Notes: generated by a model not told the origin, from the sequence alone. 64,000 bases of DNA from Gammaproteobacteria bacterium (GCA_016744395.1 JADGEK010000004.1:52974-116973); one strand, 5' to 3'. Counted from the first letter of the stretch, positions 35,274-45,024 are shown. Made by a program: numbers and translations.

Positions 35274-37430
35274 ATGCTCTTCACGCATAATAACTTTAAA
35301 AAAAAGCTGCGCTATCGATTAATTGGACTACGTGGTAAGTTGTTACTGGCAACATTAGTCCTGTTTATTTTACCTGTTGCAGGGCTCAGTTATTTAAAAG
35401 AATTAGAGCTTTTTTTAAAAAACAATCACTCAGAATCTGTTCTTGTTATCGCAAAAACCATTTCATCTGTTTTTCGTGATAATTCTTCTTTAACCGCTCT
35501 TAATCGATTAACACAGTCAAACCAAACTGCCATTTACTGCCATTCATTAATCAATGAAAAAACAATTGACGGTTTCAGCAACGACTGGTTTGAATTACAA
35601 AATCAGCAGGAATATTTTTATCCTGAACTTAAGAACGCAGTATCCAGTACTAAAAATCTCTCTCTTCTATGCGCAAATGATGAACAATATTATTATTTTT
35701 TACTCTCTGTCAATAAAATATCCACTCAAAAAAATATTACTTTTGGCCAAGTTGATTTCATAAAAAGCAAGAGGAATAACTCAATAAACTTTCAATATTT
35801 AGATTATGGCCGAAAACTTCAAGAGTATCATTTTCTTCTGGACACACCAGGTTGGGTTAAAGGTCAACTGACCAGTACCTTATCAAGAGAGAGCAAAAAA
35901 CAAATTCAGGCGCAATGGCAGGAAAACAAACAAGGACTGACTTTCGAGTTTAAAATACCTATTGCTCGTATTAATCATTATATGGCATTTAATCTGCAAC
36001 AAATAAATGATCCAAATGATGAAAAAACAGCAAAAACTCCCACACTCATATCAACAGCCAATCATAATGGACTACTCATTACCGATAAACAATTAAACCC
36101 TATCATCCAAACCGATCCTTTGAGCATGATTAAACTGGAACAACTTGTTCCTCCGAATACACGCTTATGGTTATTAAACAAGCATCAATACATCAGTGCT
36201 CAAGCAGGACAAGCATTTCCTTCTAAACAAATAAAACAGGATGAGTTTTCATTACTGGCCATGTATAGGCAATTATATCTCATCATTATGAACTACCCGG
36301 AGCAACAATCATTTTATGGCAGCCATCAATCACAAATACACAACAATGCCATTAAATTAACACTTAAAGGTCAGTCTACGGCAGAATGGCTGGACAGCCC
36401 ACATAACAATAAGATGGTCTTGTCAGTAACCACTCCTGTCTATGACAACGAGAAAAATATCATTGGCACATTAGTGCTTGAGCAAAAAAATGAAACACTA
36501 TTAGCATTACAAGATAAGGCATTTGAACGCATTTTATTTCTCAGTGTCATTTTGTTTTTTTCAGTCATTTTAACCTTATTATTTCTATCAACAAGGTTAT
36601 TAAAACGAATTATTAATTTACGAGATGATACAAACCTGGCACTTTCCAATGATGGTGTTATTTCAAACCAATTGTATCGAAATGATAATGATGAAATTGG
36701 TGATTTAGCCCGCAGTTTCTCAACACTATTATCTCGAATTGATCAGAACAATCAATATTTACGCTCCTTAGCAAGCAAATTATCTCATGAACTTAGAACA
36801 CCTCTGACCGTCATTAGATCTTCATTGGAAAATATGGATACGCTTGATTTATCAAAAGACAACCTAAAATACACCCTACGTGCAAATGAAGGCTGCACCA
36901 GAATGTCAAACTTATTAAACCGGATGAGTGAAGCCAGCCGACTTGAACAGTCCATTAATAGCATTGAAAAAGAAAACATTGAAATTGTCAGTTTTTTAAA
37001 CAATTATATCGATTCTATTCGTCTTGCAAATGTGCCCATAGACATACAATTTGAAACAAATATTTCTAAATTATCTTTAAAGATTTCTCCTGAACTCATC
37101 GCCCAATTATTAGATAAATTATTAAGTAATGCCATTAGCTTTCACAAGAAGAAGACACCGATTACATTACGAGCGATGATTGATAAAGATGCTATGGTCA
37201 TAGAAGTACATAACTATGGGGAGTTAATTGATAGCAATAAACTAGAGTCAATTTTCAGCTCCCTTACCAGCTACCGAACTAAAAACACCCAGAATGTACA
37301 CTTAGGCTTAGGGCTTTATATCTGCAGCTTAATCAGCCAGTTTCATAACGGTGAAATCAATGCATTTAATCACAATACAAGCCAATCTGTGAGTATTTTT
37401 TTTAAAATACCGATTACGTCAAATGAGTAG
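35274..37430 (+). CDS. Sensor histidine kinase, partner of the PdsR-like regulator
   Basis: I start this at the ATG at 35274, preceded by AGGA; an upstream in-frame ATG at 35205 would overlap the regulator by 49 bases and add a non-matching N-terminus. It has 718 residues. One helix at ~23-40 precedes a large (~375-residue) periplasmic sensor, and a second helix at ~420-440 leads to a HAMP segment. The H-box is LSHELRTPLTV with His505. The ATPase domain has an N-box (LLSNAISF) near 617 and a G-box (LGLGLYI) near 678. The usual DxGxG G1 box is replaced by NYGELI, as in sortase-system kinases in my recollection. Its signal is unknown. No sortase gene is nearby. Confidence 0.85.
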   Translation: MLFTHNNFKKKLRYRLIGLRGKLLLATLVLFILPVAGLSYLKELELFLKNNHSESVLVIAKTISSVFRDNSSLTALNRLTQSNQTAIYCHSLINEKTIDGFSNDWFELQNQQEYFYPELKNAVSSTKNLSLLCANDEQYYYFLLSVNKISTQKNITFGQVDFIKSKRNNSINFQYLDYGRKLQEYHFLLDTPGWVKGQLTSTLSRESKKQIQAQWQENKQGLTFEFKIPIARINHYMAFNLQQINDPNDEKTAKTPTLISTANHNGLLITDKQLNPIIQTDPLSMIKLEQLVPPNTRLWLLNKHQYISAQAGQAFPSKQIKQDEFSLLAMYRQLYLIIMNYPEQQSFYGSHQSQIHNNAIKLTLKGQSTAEWLDSPHNNKMVLSVTTPVYDNEKNIIGTLVLEQKNETLLALQDKAFERILFLSVILFFSVILTLLFLSTRLLKRIINLRDDTNLALSNDGVISNQLYRNDNDEIGDLARSFSTLLSRIDQNNQYLRSLASKLSHELRTPLTVIRSSLENMDTLDLSKDNLKYTLRANEGCTRMSNLLNRMSEASRLEQSINSIEKENIEIVSFLNNYIDSIRLANVPIDIQFETNISKLSLKISPELIAQLLDKLLSNAISFHKKKTPITLRAMIDKDAMVIEVHNYGELIDSNKLESIFSSLTSYRTKNTQNVHLGLGLYICSLISQFHNGEINAFNHNTSQSVSIFFKIPITSNE

Positions 37431-37578
37431 TTTATTGTCAATTAGCAGACTCAATTAGCCAACAAGCATAATTTATCCGTCTCTAAACTTTGCAGCACTC
37501 TATTTGACTTTTAGAAGACTTTGCACAAGTCTGAGGGAGGGAACGTTGAAGATTTTGCAAAAATAATTTTTGATACCT

Positions 37579-39198
37579 TCAACTCTCCCCTTTGCAAAAA
37601 ACAACGGGGATTATCATTTTGAAAAACACCCCTTTTCCAAGGTCACTACTGCATGAAATTGTGCCCTGTAATTGTTGTGTTATTATATTGTAAATAATGT
37701 GAGCACCCAAACCAGTCCCCCCTTTATTTCGCTTTGTTGTGACAAATGGCTCAAACACTTTAATAAGAATTTCGGGCGAGATCCCAAGACCATTATCTTG
37801 ATATTCAATCGTCATAGTATTTTCATTACAGGTTACATCAATAGCTATCTTTCCTTCATCAATATTTTCAAAACCATGCACTATACTGTTTATGATTAAA
37901 TTTGAAAAAACTTGATAGAAAGCACCAGGATAACTATTGATATAAATATTATTTTCTGAATTCACTTCTATTTTGTGGTGATGTTGTTTTAATTTTGGAT
38001 TCAATGATTTAATAATCTCAAAGAAATATTCTTTTATGTTGAAACAACGTCTGTCTTCTATACTTTGATCCACAGCTACTTTTTTGAAGTTTTGAATAAT
38101 TTCAGTGGCTCTTTGAATATTTTTAAGGATCATATCGGAACTATCATGGACAATCTTCAAGAAGTCTTCAAAATCATTCTGTGTCATTTTATCCACATCA
38201 TAAGCCTTTTTCAGGTGCTCATAACGTTCTTTAAGAAAGCTGGTCGCTGTCAAACAAATACCAACAGGGGTGTTAACCTCGTGTGCGATACCAGCCACTA
38301 AACCACCAAGTGAGGCCATTTTTTCTGATTCAATCAGTTGCTCTTGCATTTTTTCAACCTGATTGAGTGTTTCTGTAATTTCATCATTTAAAACTTGCAG
38401 TTTCGTGGTACGCTGCTGAACCTTTAACTCCAATGTCTCCTGGTTAAGTTGCAATTGCTCTTTTTGCACAATCAAAGTCTTTTCATATTTTTCGGTGTGC
38501 TCTAACATCGAATTAAAAGCATCCGTTAAATCTCCAATTTCATCATTACTGAGTTTCTTTGCCCTAATGGCAAAATCTTTATCCTGAGTAATTTGTCCCA
38601 CTGTCTCCTTTAATAAGAGAATGGGTTTAGAAACAAAACTCTGAATCCTGTTTGCAATAAAGTAACTGAGAATAATGACCGCCAATAGAATTAGTAAATA
38701 TTGTTCAATGCCATGATAAAATTCTTCAAAAACAAATGAATCATCGACGACAATATAGATAAAACCTATTTTTGAATTATCTAAAACAATCTCTGCTCCC
38801 CAATGCAATTGATCATTTTGATAGACTCCATTAAAAATATTACTTTCTACTTTTTCAATGCATTGTAAATTTCCAAGATCTTTATAAAGTGGCTTTTTAT
38901 AGTCTGCAACGACAATAAAATCATTCGTATACAGGCAGGCTAATTCAATAGACTTCATATATTTAAGAGCATTAAGGTTTTTTTCAGCCTGTGAAGTATC
39001 CATAAAGGCCAAAGCTGCGGTGCTTCTTTCAGCAATAACGTTTCCCAATACTGCGATATTCTCAATAGCTCTAGTCTTAATATTTTGAATATTAAAATAT
39101 AAAATTGTGGAAGTTGCCATAAATAAAGTAATGATAATTGATAAAACAATTATCAAGATGAACTTTTGGCGAATTGAGAATCGATTATAGAGCCTCAC
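37579..39198 (-). CDS. CHASE8-like sensor histidine kinase
   Basis: A 539-residue kinase: helix at ~12-34, a periplasmic domain with the family pattern IAVLGNVIAERSTAALAF (CHASE8-like), helix at ~165-185, HAMP with SNDEIGDLTDAFNSML, a coiled coil, H-box GIAHEVNTPVGI with His306, and an ATPase domain with DNGLGI and GTGLGAHI. There is no receiver or output domain, so it must signal to an unlinked regulator. The start GTG overlaps the YfiR-type stop by four bases (GTGA), so the two proteins should be made together and probably interact across the periplasm. Confidence 0.88.
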   Translation of the reverse strand: MRLYNRFSIRQKFILIIVLSIIITLFMATSTILYFNIQNIKTRAIENIAVLGNVIAERSTAALAFMDTSQAEKNLNALKYMKSIELACLYTNDFIVVADYKKPLYKDLGNLQCIEKVESNIFNGVYQNDQLHWGAEIVLDNSKIGFIYIVVDDSFVFEEFYHGIEQYLLILLAVIILSYFIANRIQSFVSKPILLLKETVGQITQDKDFAIRAKKLSNDEIGDLTDAFNSMLEHTEKYEKTLIVQKEQLQLNQETLELKVQQRTTKLQVLNDEITETLNQVEKMQEQLIESEKMASLGGLVAGIAHEVNTPVGICLTATSFLKERYEHLKKAYDVDKMTQNDFEDFLKIVHDSSDMILKNIQRATEIIQNFKKVAVDQSIEDRRCFNIKEYFFEIIKSLNPKLKQHHHKIEVNSENNIYINSYPGAFYQVFSNLIINSIVHGFENIDEGKIAIDVTCNENTMTIEYQDNGLGISPEILIKVFEPFVTTKRNKGGTGLGAHIIYNIITQQLQGTISCSSDLGKGVFFKMIIPVVFCKGES

Positions 39199-39782
39199 TG
39201 AGTACTCACAATTTTGGCAACTTCTAATAAGTTAGAGTTAATTTTAAAACCAGCGGCCTTTGCAACATCTAAATTAATTTCTACTTTAATTTTTCCTTTT
39301 TTGGTTACCATGCCTATCATTCCACCTAAAGAACAAAAATATTCAGAATCACTAATAGAGAGAATGTTGTGCTTATTAATTTCAGGTAATAATCGAGAGA
39401 ATAAGTTTTTTTCTGCTTTGTCAATATAAAGGAGATGGCAACCTTCTACATTATGAGGACTGGTAATTTCTTTAAAGGTCAGTAAATGCCCTTTTACTTT
39501 TTTTCCAACGACAGGACTGAACGCTTTGATAAATTGATTTTTTCGATTAATAACACAAACAACAATTGGCTGAGAGGGATCATCAGTTTCACCAGAGGGC
39601 CATTCAATAAAACGAATAAAATTGAACACGTAAGAAGCTTTTATTTTGTCTTCGTTGGCGACTTCCTGAGCAGAAACAATAAAAAAAAATGAAGAAGTGA
39701 ATATTAGAAGTAAAGAAATAAGCCTAAAGCAAATCCCTTGTTTACGTATTAGCCATAAATAAGAAAATGGGCAAGATGACAT
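39195..39782 (-). CDS. YfiR-family periplasmic protein
   Basis: A 195-residue exported protein of the YfiR/DUF4154 family. The signal stretch is FRLISLLLIFTSSFFFIVSAQ. The mature domain starts with EDKIKASYVFNFIRFIEWPS, the strongest family motif, followed by IVVCVINRKNQF, and the ISDSEYFCSLGGMIGMVTKKGKIKVEINLDVA motif. In Pseudomonas YfiR restrains the inner-membrane diguanylate cyclase YfiN. Here it sits before a CHASE8-like histidine kinase instead, and I infer that it gates that kinase. No TonB receptor gene accompanies it. Confidence 0.88.
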   Translation of the reverse strand: MSSCPFSYLWLIRKQGICFRLISLLLIFTSSFFFIVSAQEVANEDKIKASYVFNFIRFIEWPSGETDDPSQPIVVCVINRKNQFIKAFSPVVGKKVKGHLLTFKEITSPHNVEGCHLLYIDKAEKNLFSRLLPEINKHNILSISDSEYFCSLGGMIGMVTKKGKIKVEINLDVAKAAGFKINSNLLEVAKIVSTQ

Positions 39783-40227
39783 TTATTTTCTGATATTTTG
39801 AATGATCATAAAAGTGAAAACAAGTTGTTTTTTTACCAACTCAACAATTCTTATAAATGAGTTAGAAAAAATAATAATGATATCAATTAAAAAACCCTTC
39901 TTTTAAAACTATTATAAAAAAAGTAATTCAGTTCTTTATTACAATAAGACTAGTTTATTAACATTAAATGTCAAGTTTATTGACTAAAAAAAATTTCTAC
40001 AAGCCCATTTTAAAAAAACATAGACTATTGTTTTATATATTTATTTTTAAATTAAGAGAGAAATATACCCAATAATATACTTTTTTATGTCTTAGGCTCA
40101 TTTTTTAGTTTTTTAAATCACCCAATAGACGTTGCAAAATAATTGATACGTGCAATTATTTCTAAAATCAGTTATAAGATTGTTAATAAAATATTTATCT
40201 AATTCAAGAGTATGATCAGCACACCCC
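39783..40227. promoter_or_regulatory. Divergent region between the YfiR and HDOD genes
   Basis: A 445-base, very AT-rich region that should carry promoters for both genes. AAAACAA-G-TTGTTTT at 39817-39831 is a 7-bp inverted repeat 34 bases before the YfiR start. GTCAA-GTTTA-TTGAC at 39969-39983 is a smaller one. I see no coding sequence. Confidence 0.4.
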
Positions 40228-41430
40228 ATGGTTTTAAGATTCCTAAAATATTTCCTGCCTTTTCAGCATCTTAGTGACCATCAATTGATTGAGTTGGCCA
40301 ACCTCATTCAAATAAAAAAAATTCCGGCTAATAAAACTTTTATCCAACTTTATAGTGACACTGCTGACCAGTACTTTTTAATTGACGGGACAGTTGAGGT
40401 TGGTGATGAGACATCAACCCAATGGCTCATACATTCTCGTAGTGAAAACTCAAAAAATCCTTTATCTCGTAACCGTCCAAGTCGCTACAGTGTCAAATCT
40501 GTATCAGAAATCAAAGTCGTAATCGTTGATATTGAGACTGTTTTACAGTTCGCCAATAAAGCCACTCAGCAAGATGATTCAGAGAAAATAAAAAATCACT
40601 ACCTTTACAAACAACTGCTAAAAGACTTAAGTAATAACCGTCTTCAACTGCCCAGTGTCCCTGATGTGGCAATTAAAATACGGCAGTCTCTCTCTGATGA
40701 AAAAAGTAATTTTCGATATATTGCCAATATCATCGCCTCTGATCCTGCTATTACAACAAAAATAATCAAAACAGCAAACAGTGCATTGTATCGTTCAATC
40801 CATAAAATTGATGATTGTCAAATGGCCGTTACTCGTCTTGGGACCAAGGTCACTTCACAATTAGTCACCTCATTTAGCATGAAGGAATTATTTAAAACCA
40901 AAAATAAAACCTTAAAAAAAAGAATGTTACTGATCTGGAATCACAGTCGTGAGATAGCAGCACTGAGCTTTGTTCTAGCAAAGATAACCCCTGGCTTTAA
41001 TCCTGAACATGCTTTATTAGCAGGACTGCTGCATGACATTGGTGCCATACCCATTATTACCTATGCAGATAAACACCCTGAATTGTTTGAGAACGTGCCT
41101 GATTTTGATCATTTAATTGAACAATTAAAGGGAGAAGTCGGTGCAGCTATTCTCACAAAATGGAACTTTTCTTCTGATTTAGTAACAACGGCAAGAGAAG
41201 CAGAAAACTGGTTGCGACAACCTGGTGAAAGACCTGATTACTGTGACATTATCATTGTGGCACAATTACATGCTTTGGCGGGTCAGGCAGAAGCAAAGAA
41301 TCAACCCCGGCTTGATGAAGTGCCTGCTTTCACAAAGCTTGCACTTGGTCAGCTAACACCTGAATTGAGCATTAAAGTATTAGAGCAAGCAAAAGAACAA
41401 GTAAAAGAAACAATTAATCTATTAGCTTAA
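40228..41430 (+). CDS. HDOD protein with an N-terminal cNMP-binding-like domain
   Basis: A 400-residue cytoplasmic protein. Residues ~10-115 resemble a cyclic-nucleotide-binding fold (FQHLSDHQLIELANLIQIKKIPANKTFIQ, QYFLIDGTVEVGDE), but the phosphate-binding cassette FGExAL...RAA is absent, so nucleotide binding is doubtful. Residues ~140-335 form an HDOD domain (LPSVPDVAIKIRQSL, IASDPAITTKIIKTANSALY, HALLAGLLHDIGAIPII). HDOD resembles HD-GYP without full catalytic residues and acts in signalling. The ATG at 40228 has no strong ribosome-binding site. It is 110 bases upstream of nhaD; a possible terminator lies between them. Confidence 0.85.
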   Translation: MVLRFLKYFLPFQHLSDHQLIELANLIQIKKIPANKTFIQLYSDTADQYFLIDGTVEVGDETSTQWLIHSRSENSKNPLSRNRPSRYSVKSVSEIKVVIVDIETVLQFANKATQQDDSEKIKNHYLYKQLLKDLSNNRLQLPSVPDVAIKIRQSLSDEKSNFRYIANIIASDPAITTKIIKTANSALYRSIHKIDDCQMAVTRLGTKVTSQLVTSFSMKELFKTKNKTLKKRMLLIWNHSREIAALSFVLAKITPGFNPEHALLAGLLHDIGAIPIITYADKHPELFENVPDFDHLIEQLKGEVGAAILTKWNFSSDLVTTAREAENWLRQPGERPDYCDIIIVAQLHALAGQAEAKNQPRLDEVPAFTKLALGQLTPELSIKVLEQAKEQVKETINLLA

Positions 41431-41436
41431 ATATTC

Positions 41437-41500
41437 GTTTTTTTATAAATTTTTGCTATATTTATAAAAAAACAGATATTAAGCCTAATATTTTATTTTT
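41437..41500 (+). terminator. AT-only hairpins after the HDOD gene
   Basis: A perfect 13-bp AT-rich inverted repeat (41437-41449 with 41461-41473, outline GTTTTTTTATAAA / TTTATAAAAAAAC) is followed by ATATTA-AGCC-TAATAT (41476-41491) and a T-rich run. This may be a weak terminator before nhaD. Confidence 0.4.
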
Positions 41501-41540
41501 TTAAAATGAAAAACTTAGTTATTAAAGAGAACTTATAAAT

Positions 41541-43040
41541 ATGAACAAACTGACCAAACAATTTAGTTTGCAATCCCTTCTTACTTTTTTAATCTTACTA
41601 CTGCCTTTTTCTATGGTGATAGCATCGGGAGGTGGCACAACGGCCGATCTCACCTCATCAACATATGGAATCATAGCTGTCATTGTTTTCATACTGGCGT
41701 ATAGTCTCGTTATTGGAGAAGAATTTTTACACTTAAGAAAGTCCAAACCCGTTTTAATTGCTGCGGGTATTATCTGGATTTTGGTTGGAATGGCATACAA
41801 TGGTATTGGTGAGCCACATGCTGCAGGAATTGCAGTAAAACATAATATAGAAGAGTATGCAGAGCTTTTACTTTTCTTACTCGCAGCAATGACTTACATC
41901 AACGCACTTGAAGAAAGAAACATTTTTGATGCACTACGCGCATGGCTTGTTTCACGTGGATACTCACTTAGAACAGTTTTTTGGATCACAGGTCTACTGG
42001 CATTTGTTATTTCACCAATTGCCGATAACTTAACTACAGCTCTACTTATGGCTGCAGTCGCCATGTCTGTTGGAGCAGGAAATAGAATATTTATCGTTCT
42101 AGCCTGTATTAATATTGTCGTTGCAGCCAATGCTGGAGGCGCTTTTAGTCCATTTGGTGACATTACCACCCTTATGGTTTGGCAAAAAGGCATCGTTTCA
42201 TTTCAGCAATTTTTTGCATTAATGTTACCTTCTCTGGTCAATTGGCTGATTCCAGCAGCCATCATGTCTTTCTCTGTTCCAAAAGGAAACCCTGCCCCCA
42301 TTGAATCAAAAGTGATCGTCAAAAGAGGCGGATATTTCATGATTGCTCTCTTTTTGTTTACGATAGCCATGGCTGTCAGTTTCCACAACTTCCTGCATTT
42401 ACCACCTGTATTAGGCATGATGACAGGTCTTGGACTACTAAAGTTATTTGCTTTTTATATCAAGAAAAAGGAAGCAGGGACACCTGAAGCTGAATCTTTG
42501 GAAAATGCTGATATGTCTAGCCCTGCCCTGCATGCCGAAGAAAAGCCTGTTGGCTATGATATTTTCAGTATTCTGGCAAGAGCAGAGTGGGATACACTGA
42601 TGTTTTTCTATGGTGTTATCTTATGTGTGGGCGGTTTAGGTACATTAGGTTATCTTGCCATGATTTCAGAAATGATGTATTCAGGCGCAGGCTTTATGGG
42701 AACAGGGATAACTGGTGCCAATATCATTGTGGGCGTACTATCAGCCATTGTTGATAATATCCCAGTCATGTTCGCAGTACTGACCATGAACCCAGATATG
42801 TCTCTAGGTCAATGGTTGCTTGTTACTTTAACCGCTGGCGTGGGGGGCTCAATGCTTTCAATTGGTTCCGCAGCAGGTGTTGCATTAATGGGACAGGCTC
42901 GAGGAATGTATACTTTCTTTGCACATATGAAATGGACCTGGGCAATTGCACTGGGATATGCAGCAAGCATTTGGGTACATATGTGGCTTAATGCCGACTT
43001 AATGGATGTGGCAATTAATTCTGCTAAAGCGGCTCAATAA
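41541..43040 (+). CDS. nhaD: Na+/H+ antiporter NhaD
   Basis: A 499-residue inner-membrane antiporter of the NhaD type, exporting Na+ (and Li+) in exchange for H+. About 12 helices are visible. The segments VISPIADNLTTALLMAAVA and NAGGAFSPFGDITTLMVWQKG form the first half-site. SAIVDNIPVMFAVLTM and GSMLSIGSAAGVALMGQ form the second, with the conserved Asp residues of the ion-transport superfamily. The N-terminal hydrophobic stretch (LLTFLILLLPFSMVIASG) may be an extra helix or signal. NhaD is common in marine and halophilic gammaproteobacteria. It is convergent with sppA. Confidence 0.95.
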   Translation: MNKLTKQFSLQSLLTFLILLLPFSMVIASGGGTTADLTSSTYGIIAVIVFILAYSLVIGEEFLHLRKSKPVLIAAGIIWILVGMAYNGIGEPHAAGIAVKHNIEEYAELLLFLLAAMTYINALEERNIFDALRAWLVSRGYSLRTVFWITGLLAFVISPIADNLTTALLMAAVAMSVGAGNRIFIVLACINIVVAANAGGAFSPFGDITTLMVWQKGIVSFQQFFALMLPSLVNWLIPAAIMSFSVPKGNPAPIESKVIVKRGGYFMIALFLFTIAMAVSFHNFLHLPPVLGMMTGLGLLKLFAFYIKKKEAGTPEAESLENADMSSPALHAEEKPVGYDIFSILARAEWDTLMFFYGVILCVGGLGTLGYLAMISEMMYSGAGFMGTGITGANIIVGVLSAIVDNIPVMFAVLTMNPDMSLGQWLLVTLTAGVGGSMLSIGSAAGVALMGQARGMYTFFAHMKWTWAIALGYAASIWVHMWLNADLMDVAINSAKAAQ

Positions 43041-43056
43041 AAGCAATGGTGTTAAA

Positions 43057-43104
43057 TTGAATGAATAGCAAAAAGTGAACTTGAACTTTTTGCTAATTAT
43101 TCAA
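43057..43104. terminator. Long hairpin between nhaD and sppA
   Basis: The arms at 43057-43076 and 43085-43104 pair over 20 bases, with one mismatch and one wobble, around an eight-base loop. The inner 11 pairs, TAGCAAAAAGT with ACTTTTTGCTA, are perfect. It lies between convergent stops and can serve both. Confidence 0.75.
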
Positions 43105-43125
43105 CATTAATAATGAATCGTGCTA

Positions 43126-44118
43126 CTACCTTAATTGGGGCCCAGTGCCAAAGCCGCTGATTTCAGCGAGAGTAGACGCCATTGAAGCCCCCATTTTATT
43201 CGCAAAACGGTCGATAAAACTGTCGGTAACTGTAAAATCTTTTATCTGTTCTGCGCCAATGACTTCGCGAGCAACATAGCTGCTACTGCCCAGCTTATCG
43301 ACTAATCCTAGCTCAATTGACTGTTCGCCAGTCCAAACATAACCACTAAAGAGAAGTGGATTATCCTTAAGTTTGTCACCTCGGCCTTTTTTAACCACAT
43401 CAACAAACTGCTTGTGAATATTGGCCAACATTGACTTGGCATGTTCAATGTCATCATCCTGAGGTTTTGTAAATGGATCCAAAAACCCCTTATGTTCACC
43501 AGCCGTGTACAAACGACGAGTGACTCCTAGCTTGTCAATGGCATTTTCAAAACCAAAGCTGTTCATTAACACACCAATTGAGCCAACCATGCTGCCTTTA
43601 TCTGCATAAATTTCATCCGCAGCAGCAGCCATGTAATAACCTCCTGAAGCACACACATCGACAATCACAGCATAAAGCTTAATATCAGAGTGCAACTCTT
43701 TTAATCGATAGATTTCATCATTGACATAGGCTGACTGAACAGGGCTACCACCTGGTGTATTCATACGCAGAATGACACCCTTGGTATTTTTATCATTAAA
43801 AGCTTTACGTAATGCAGTAATAACATTATCAGCACTGGCTTTAGAATCTGCAGAGATAACGCCTTCAACATTCACTACCGCAGTATGACCTTCGCCGACT
43901 TTGTCCAATGAGTTAGAGTCAAAGGGAGAATAAAATAAGACTCCAAAAACAATAATATAAGTTAAAAAAGCAAGTTTAAAGAATATCCCCCAGCGTCGAG
44001 TAGTACGTCTTTCTTTTAATGCTGCCAAAGCCAGATCTTCAACCAGTTTCTTTTCCCAACCCGATTTGGAGGTCATGTTTTCATAGTCATCATTCAGTTT
44101 AATTTCATCTTTATCCAT
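43126..44118 (-). CDS. sppA: Signal peptide peptidase, SppA type (S49)
   Basis: A 330-residue single-unit S49 protease, half the length of E. coli SppA (618) and closer to the Bacillus-type enzyme. One membrane helix lies at ~45-65 and the protease domain faces the periplasm. Ser158 (CASGGYY) and Lys210 (GEHKGFLDPF) are 52 residues apart, the same spacing as the SppA Ser-Lys dyad. It degrades signal peptides left in the membrane. It is downstream of gph and rluC on the same strand, as in Pseudomonas. Confidence 0.93.
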   Translation of the reverse strand: MDKDEIKLNDDYENMTSKSGWEKKLVEDLALAALKERRTTRRWGIFFKLAFLTYIIVFGVLFYSPFDSNSLDKVGEGHTAVVNVEGVISADSKASADNVITALRKAFNDKNTKGVILRMNTPGGSPVQSAYVNDEIYRLKELHSDIKLYAVIVDVCASGGYYMAAAADEIYADKGSMVGSIGVLMNSFGFENAIDKLGVTRRLYTAGEHKGFLDPFTKPQDDDIEHAKSMLANIHKQFVDVVKKGRGDKLKDNPLLFSGYVWTGEQSIELGLVDKLGSSSYVAREVIGAEQIKDFTVTDSFIDRFANKMGASMASTLAEISGFGTGPQLR

Positions 44119-44288
44119 CTATATTTACCTAAATAGTTATCTAAATTATATTATCAATCTTATTTTTTATTATTAAATTAAAGACATCCACTCATAGCAA
44201 TAATTTCATTTATATCATCGCTATAACAGTGCATTTCTATAGAAATATTACCCTGAAGAATGGACAGGAAGAGTTTGTTCGAAAGTAG

Positions 44289-44954
44289 TTAGTGCTTGAT
44301 ATCGCACTTTAATAACCAGTCAGACATTTCCATAATACTATCAACACATGTTAAGGGCTTATGTTTTAAAATATCACTTTTATCATGGACACCGTAGCTT
44401 ACTGCTAATGTATCCATACCGAGTGAGCTTGCCATTAGCATATCATACTCCGTATCCCCCACCATAATAGCATCATCAACCATGACTCCAAATTCATCTA
44501 ACAATTCTTCTAACATTTGAGGGTGAGGCTTTGAACGTGTTTCATCAGCACACCGACTGCCATGAAATAAATGCTTCAAATCAGTTTCATCTAAAACTGG
44601 CTCAAGCCCTCTTCTGGCCTTACCTGTTGCAATAGCAAGCATGAAGCCTTTATCATTTAATTGCTCCAGCATGGATCGAACATGAGCAAACAAACCTGAT
44701 GGCGTATCATTGGCTGTTAAAAAATGATAGCGATAACGGTCGGCAAAGAAAGTAACTTGTTCTGATGCTAATTGAGGGTATAAACTGGATATTGCTTCGT
44801 TCAAACCCAAACCTATCACATTTTTCAATTTATTATCGTTTAATTGGTTTAACTTCAAGTCTTGCGCTGCGCATTTAAGACAGGACACAATTCTTGCCTG
44901 AGAATCCATCAAAGTGCCATCCCAGTCAAAGATAATTAATTTATATGAAGGCAT
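44289..44954 (-). CDS. gph: HAD-family phosphatase (phosphoglycolate phosphatase-like)
   Basis: A 221-residue HAD hydrolase of the Gph type. Motif I is FDWDGTLMDS with nucleophile Asp10 and acid Asp12. Motif II is in AIATGKAR, and motif IV is VGDTEYDMLMA. A small helical cap domain lies between residues ~17 and 85. The likely substrate is 2-phosphoglycolate, but the subfamily is broad and the gene next to rluC is often called simply 'HAD hydrolase'. It is 70 bases from rluC and 170 from sppA. Confidence 0.88.
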   Translation of the reverse strand: MPSYKLIIFDWDGTLMDSQARIVSCLKCAAQDLKLNQLNDNKLKNVIGLGLNEAISSLYPQLASEQVTFFADRYRYHFLTANDTPSGLFAHVRSMLEQLNDKGFMLAIATGKARRGLEPVLDETDLKHLFHGSRCADETRSKPHPQMLEELLDEFGVMVDDAIMVGDTEYDMLMASSLGMDTLAVSYGVHDKSDILKHKPLTCVDSIMEMSDWLLKCDIKH

Positions 44955-45024
44955 TTTTTCTACTTAAAATCGTTAAAGTTTATTTTTACGGTATCTTAAA
45001 GTGATTTAAAATTTTTACCATTAA

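Noticed and set aside
37545..37583. GTTGAAG/CTTCAAC inverted repeat as a terminator between the two kinases
   Set aside because: The arms are only 7 bp with a long loop, partly inside the coding end, and no T-run follows.
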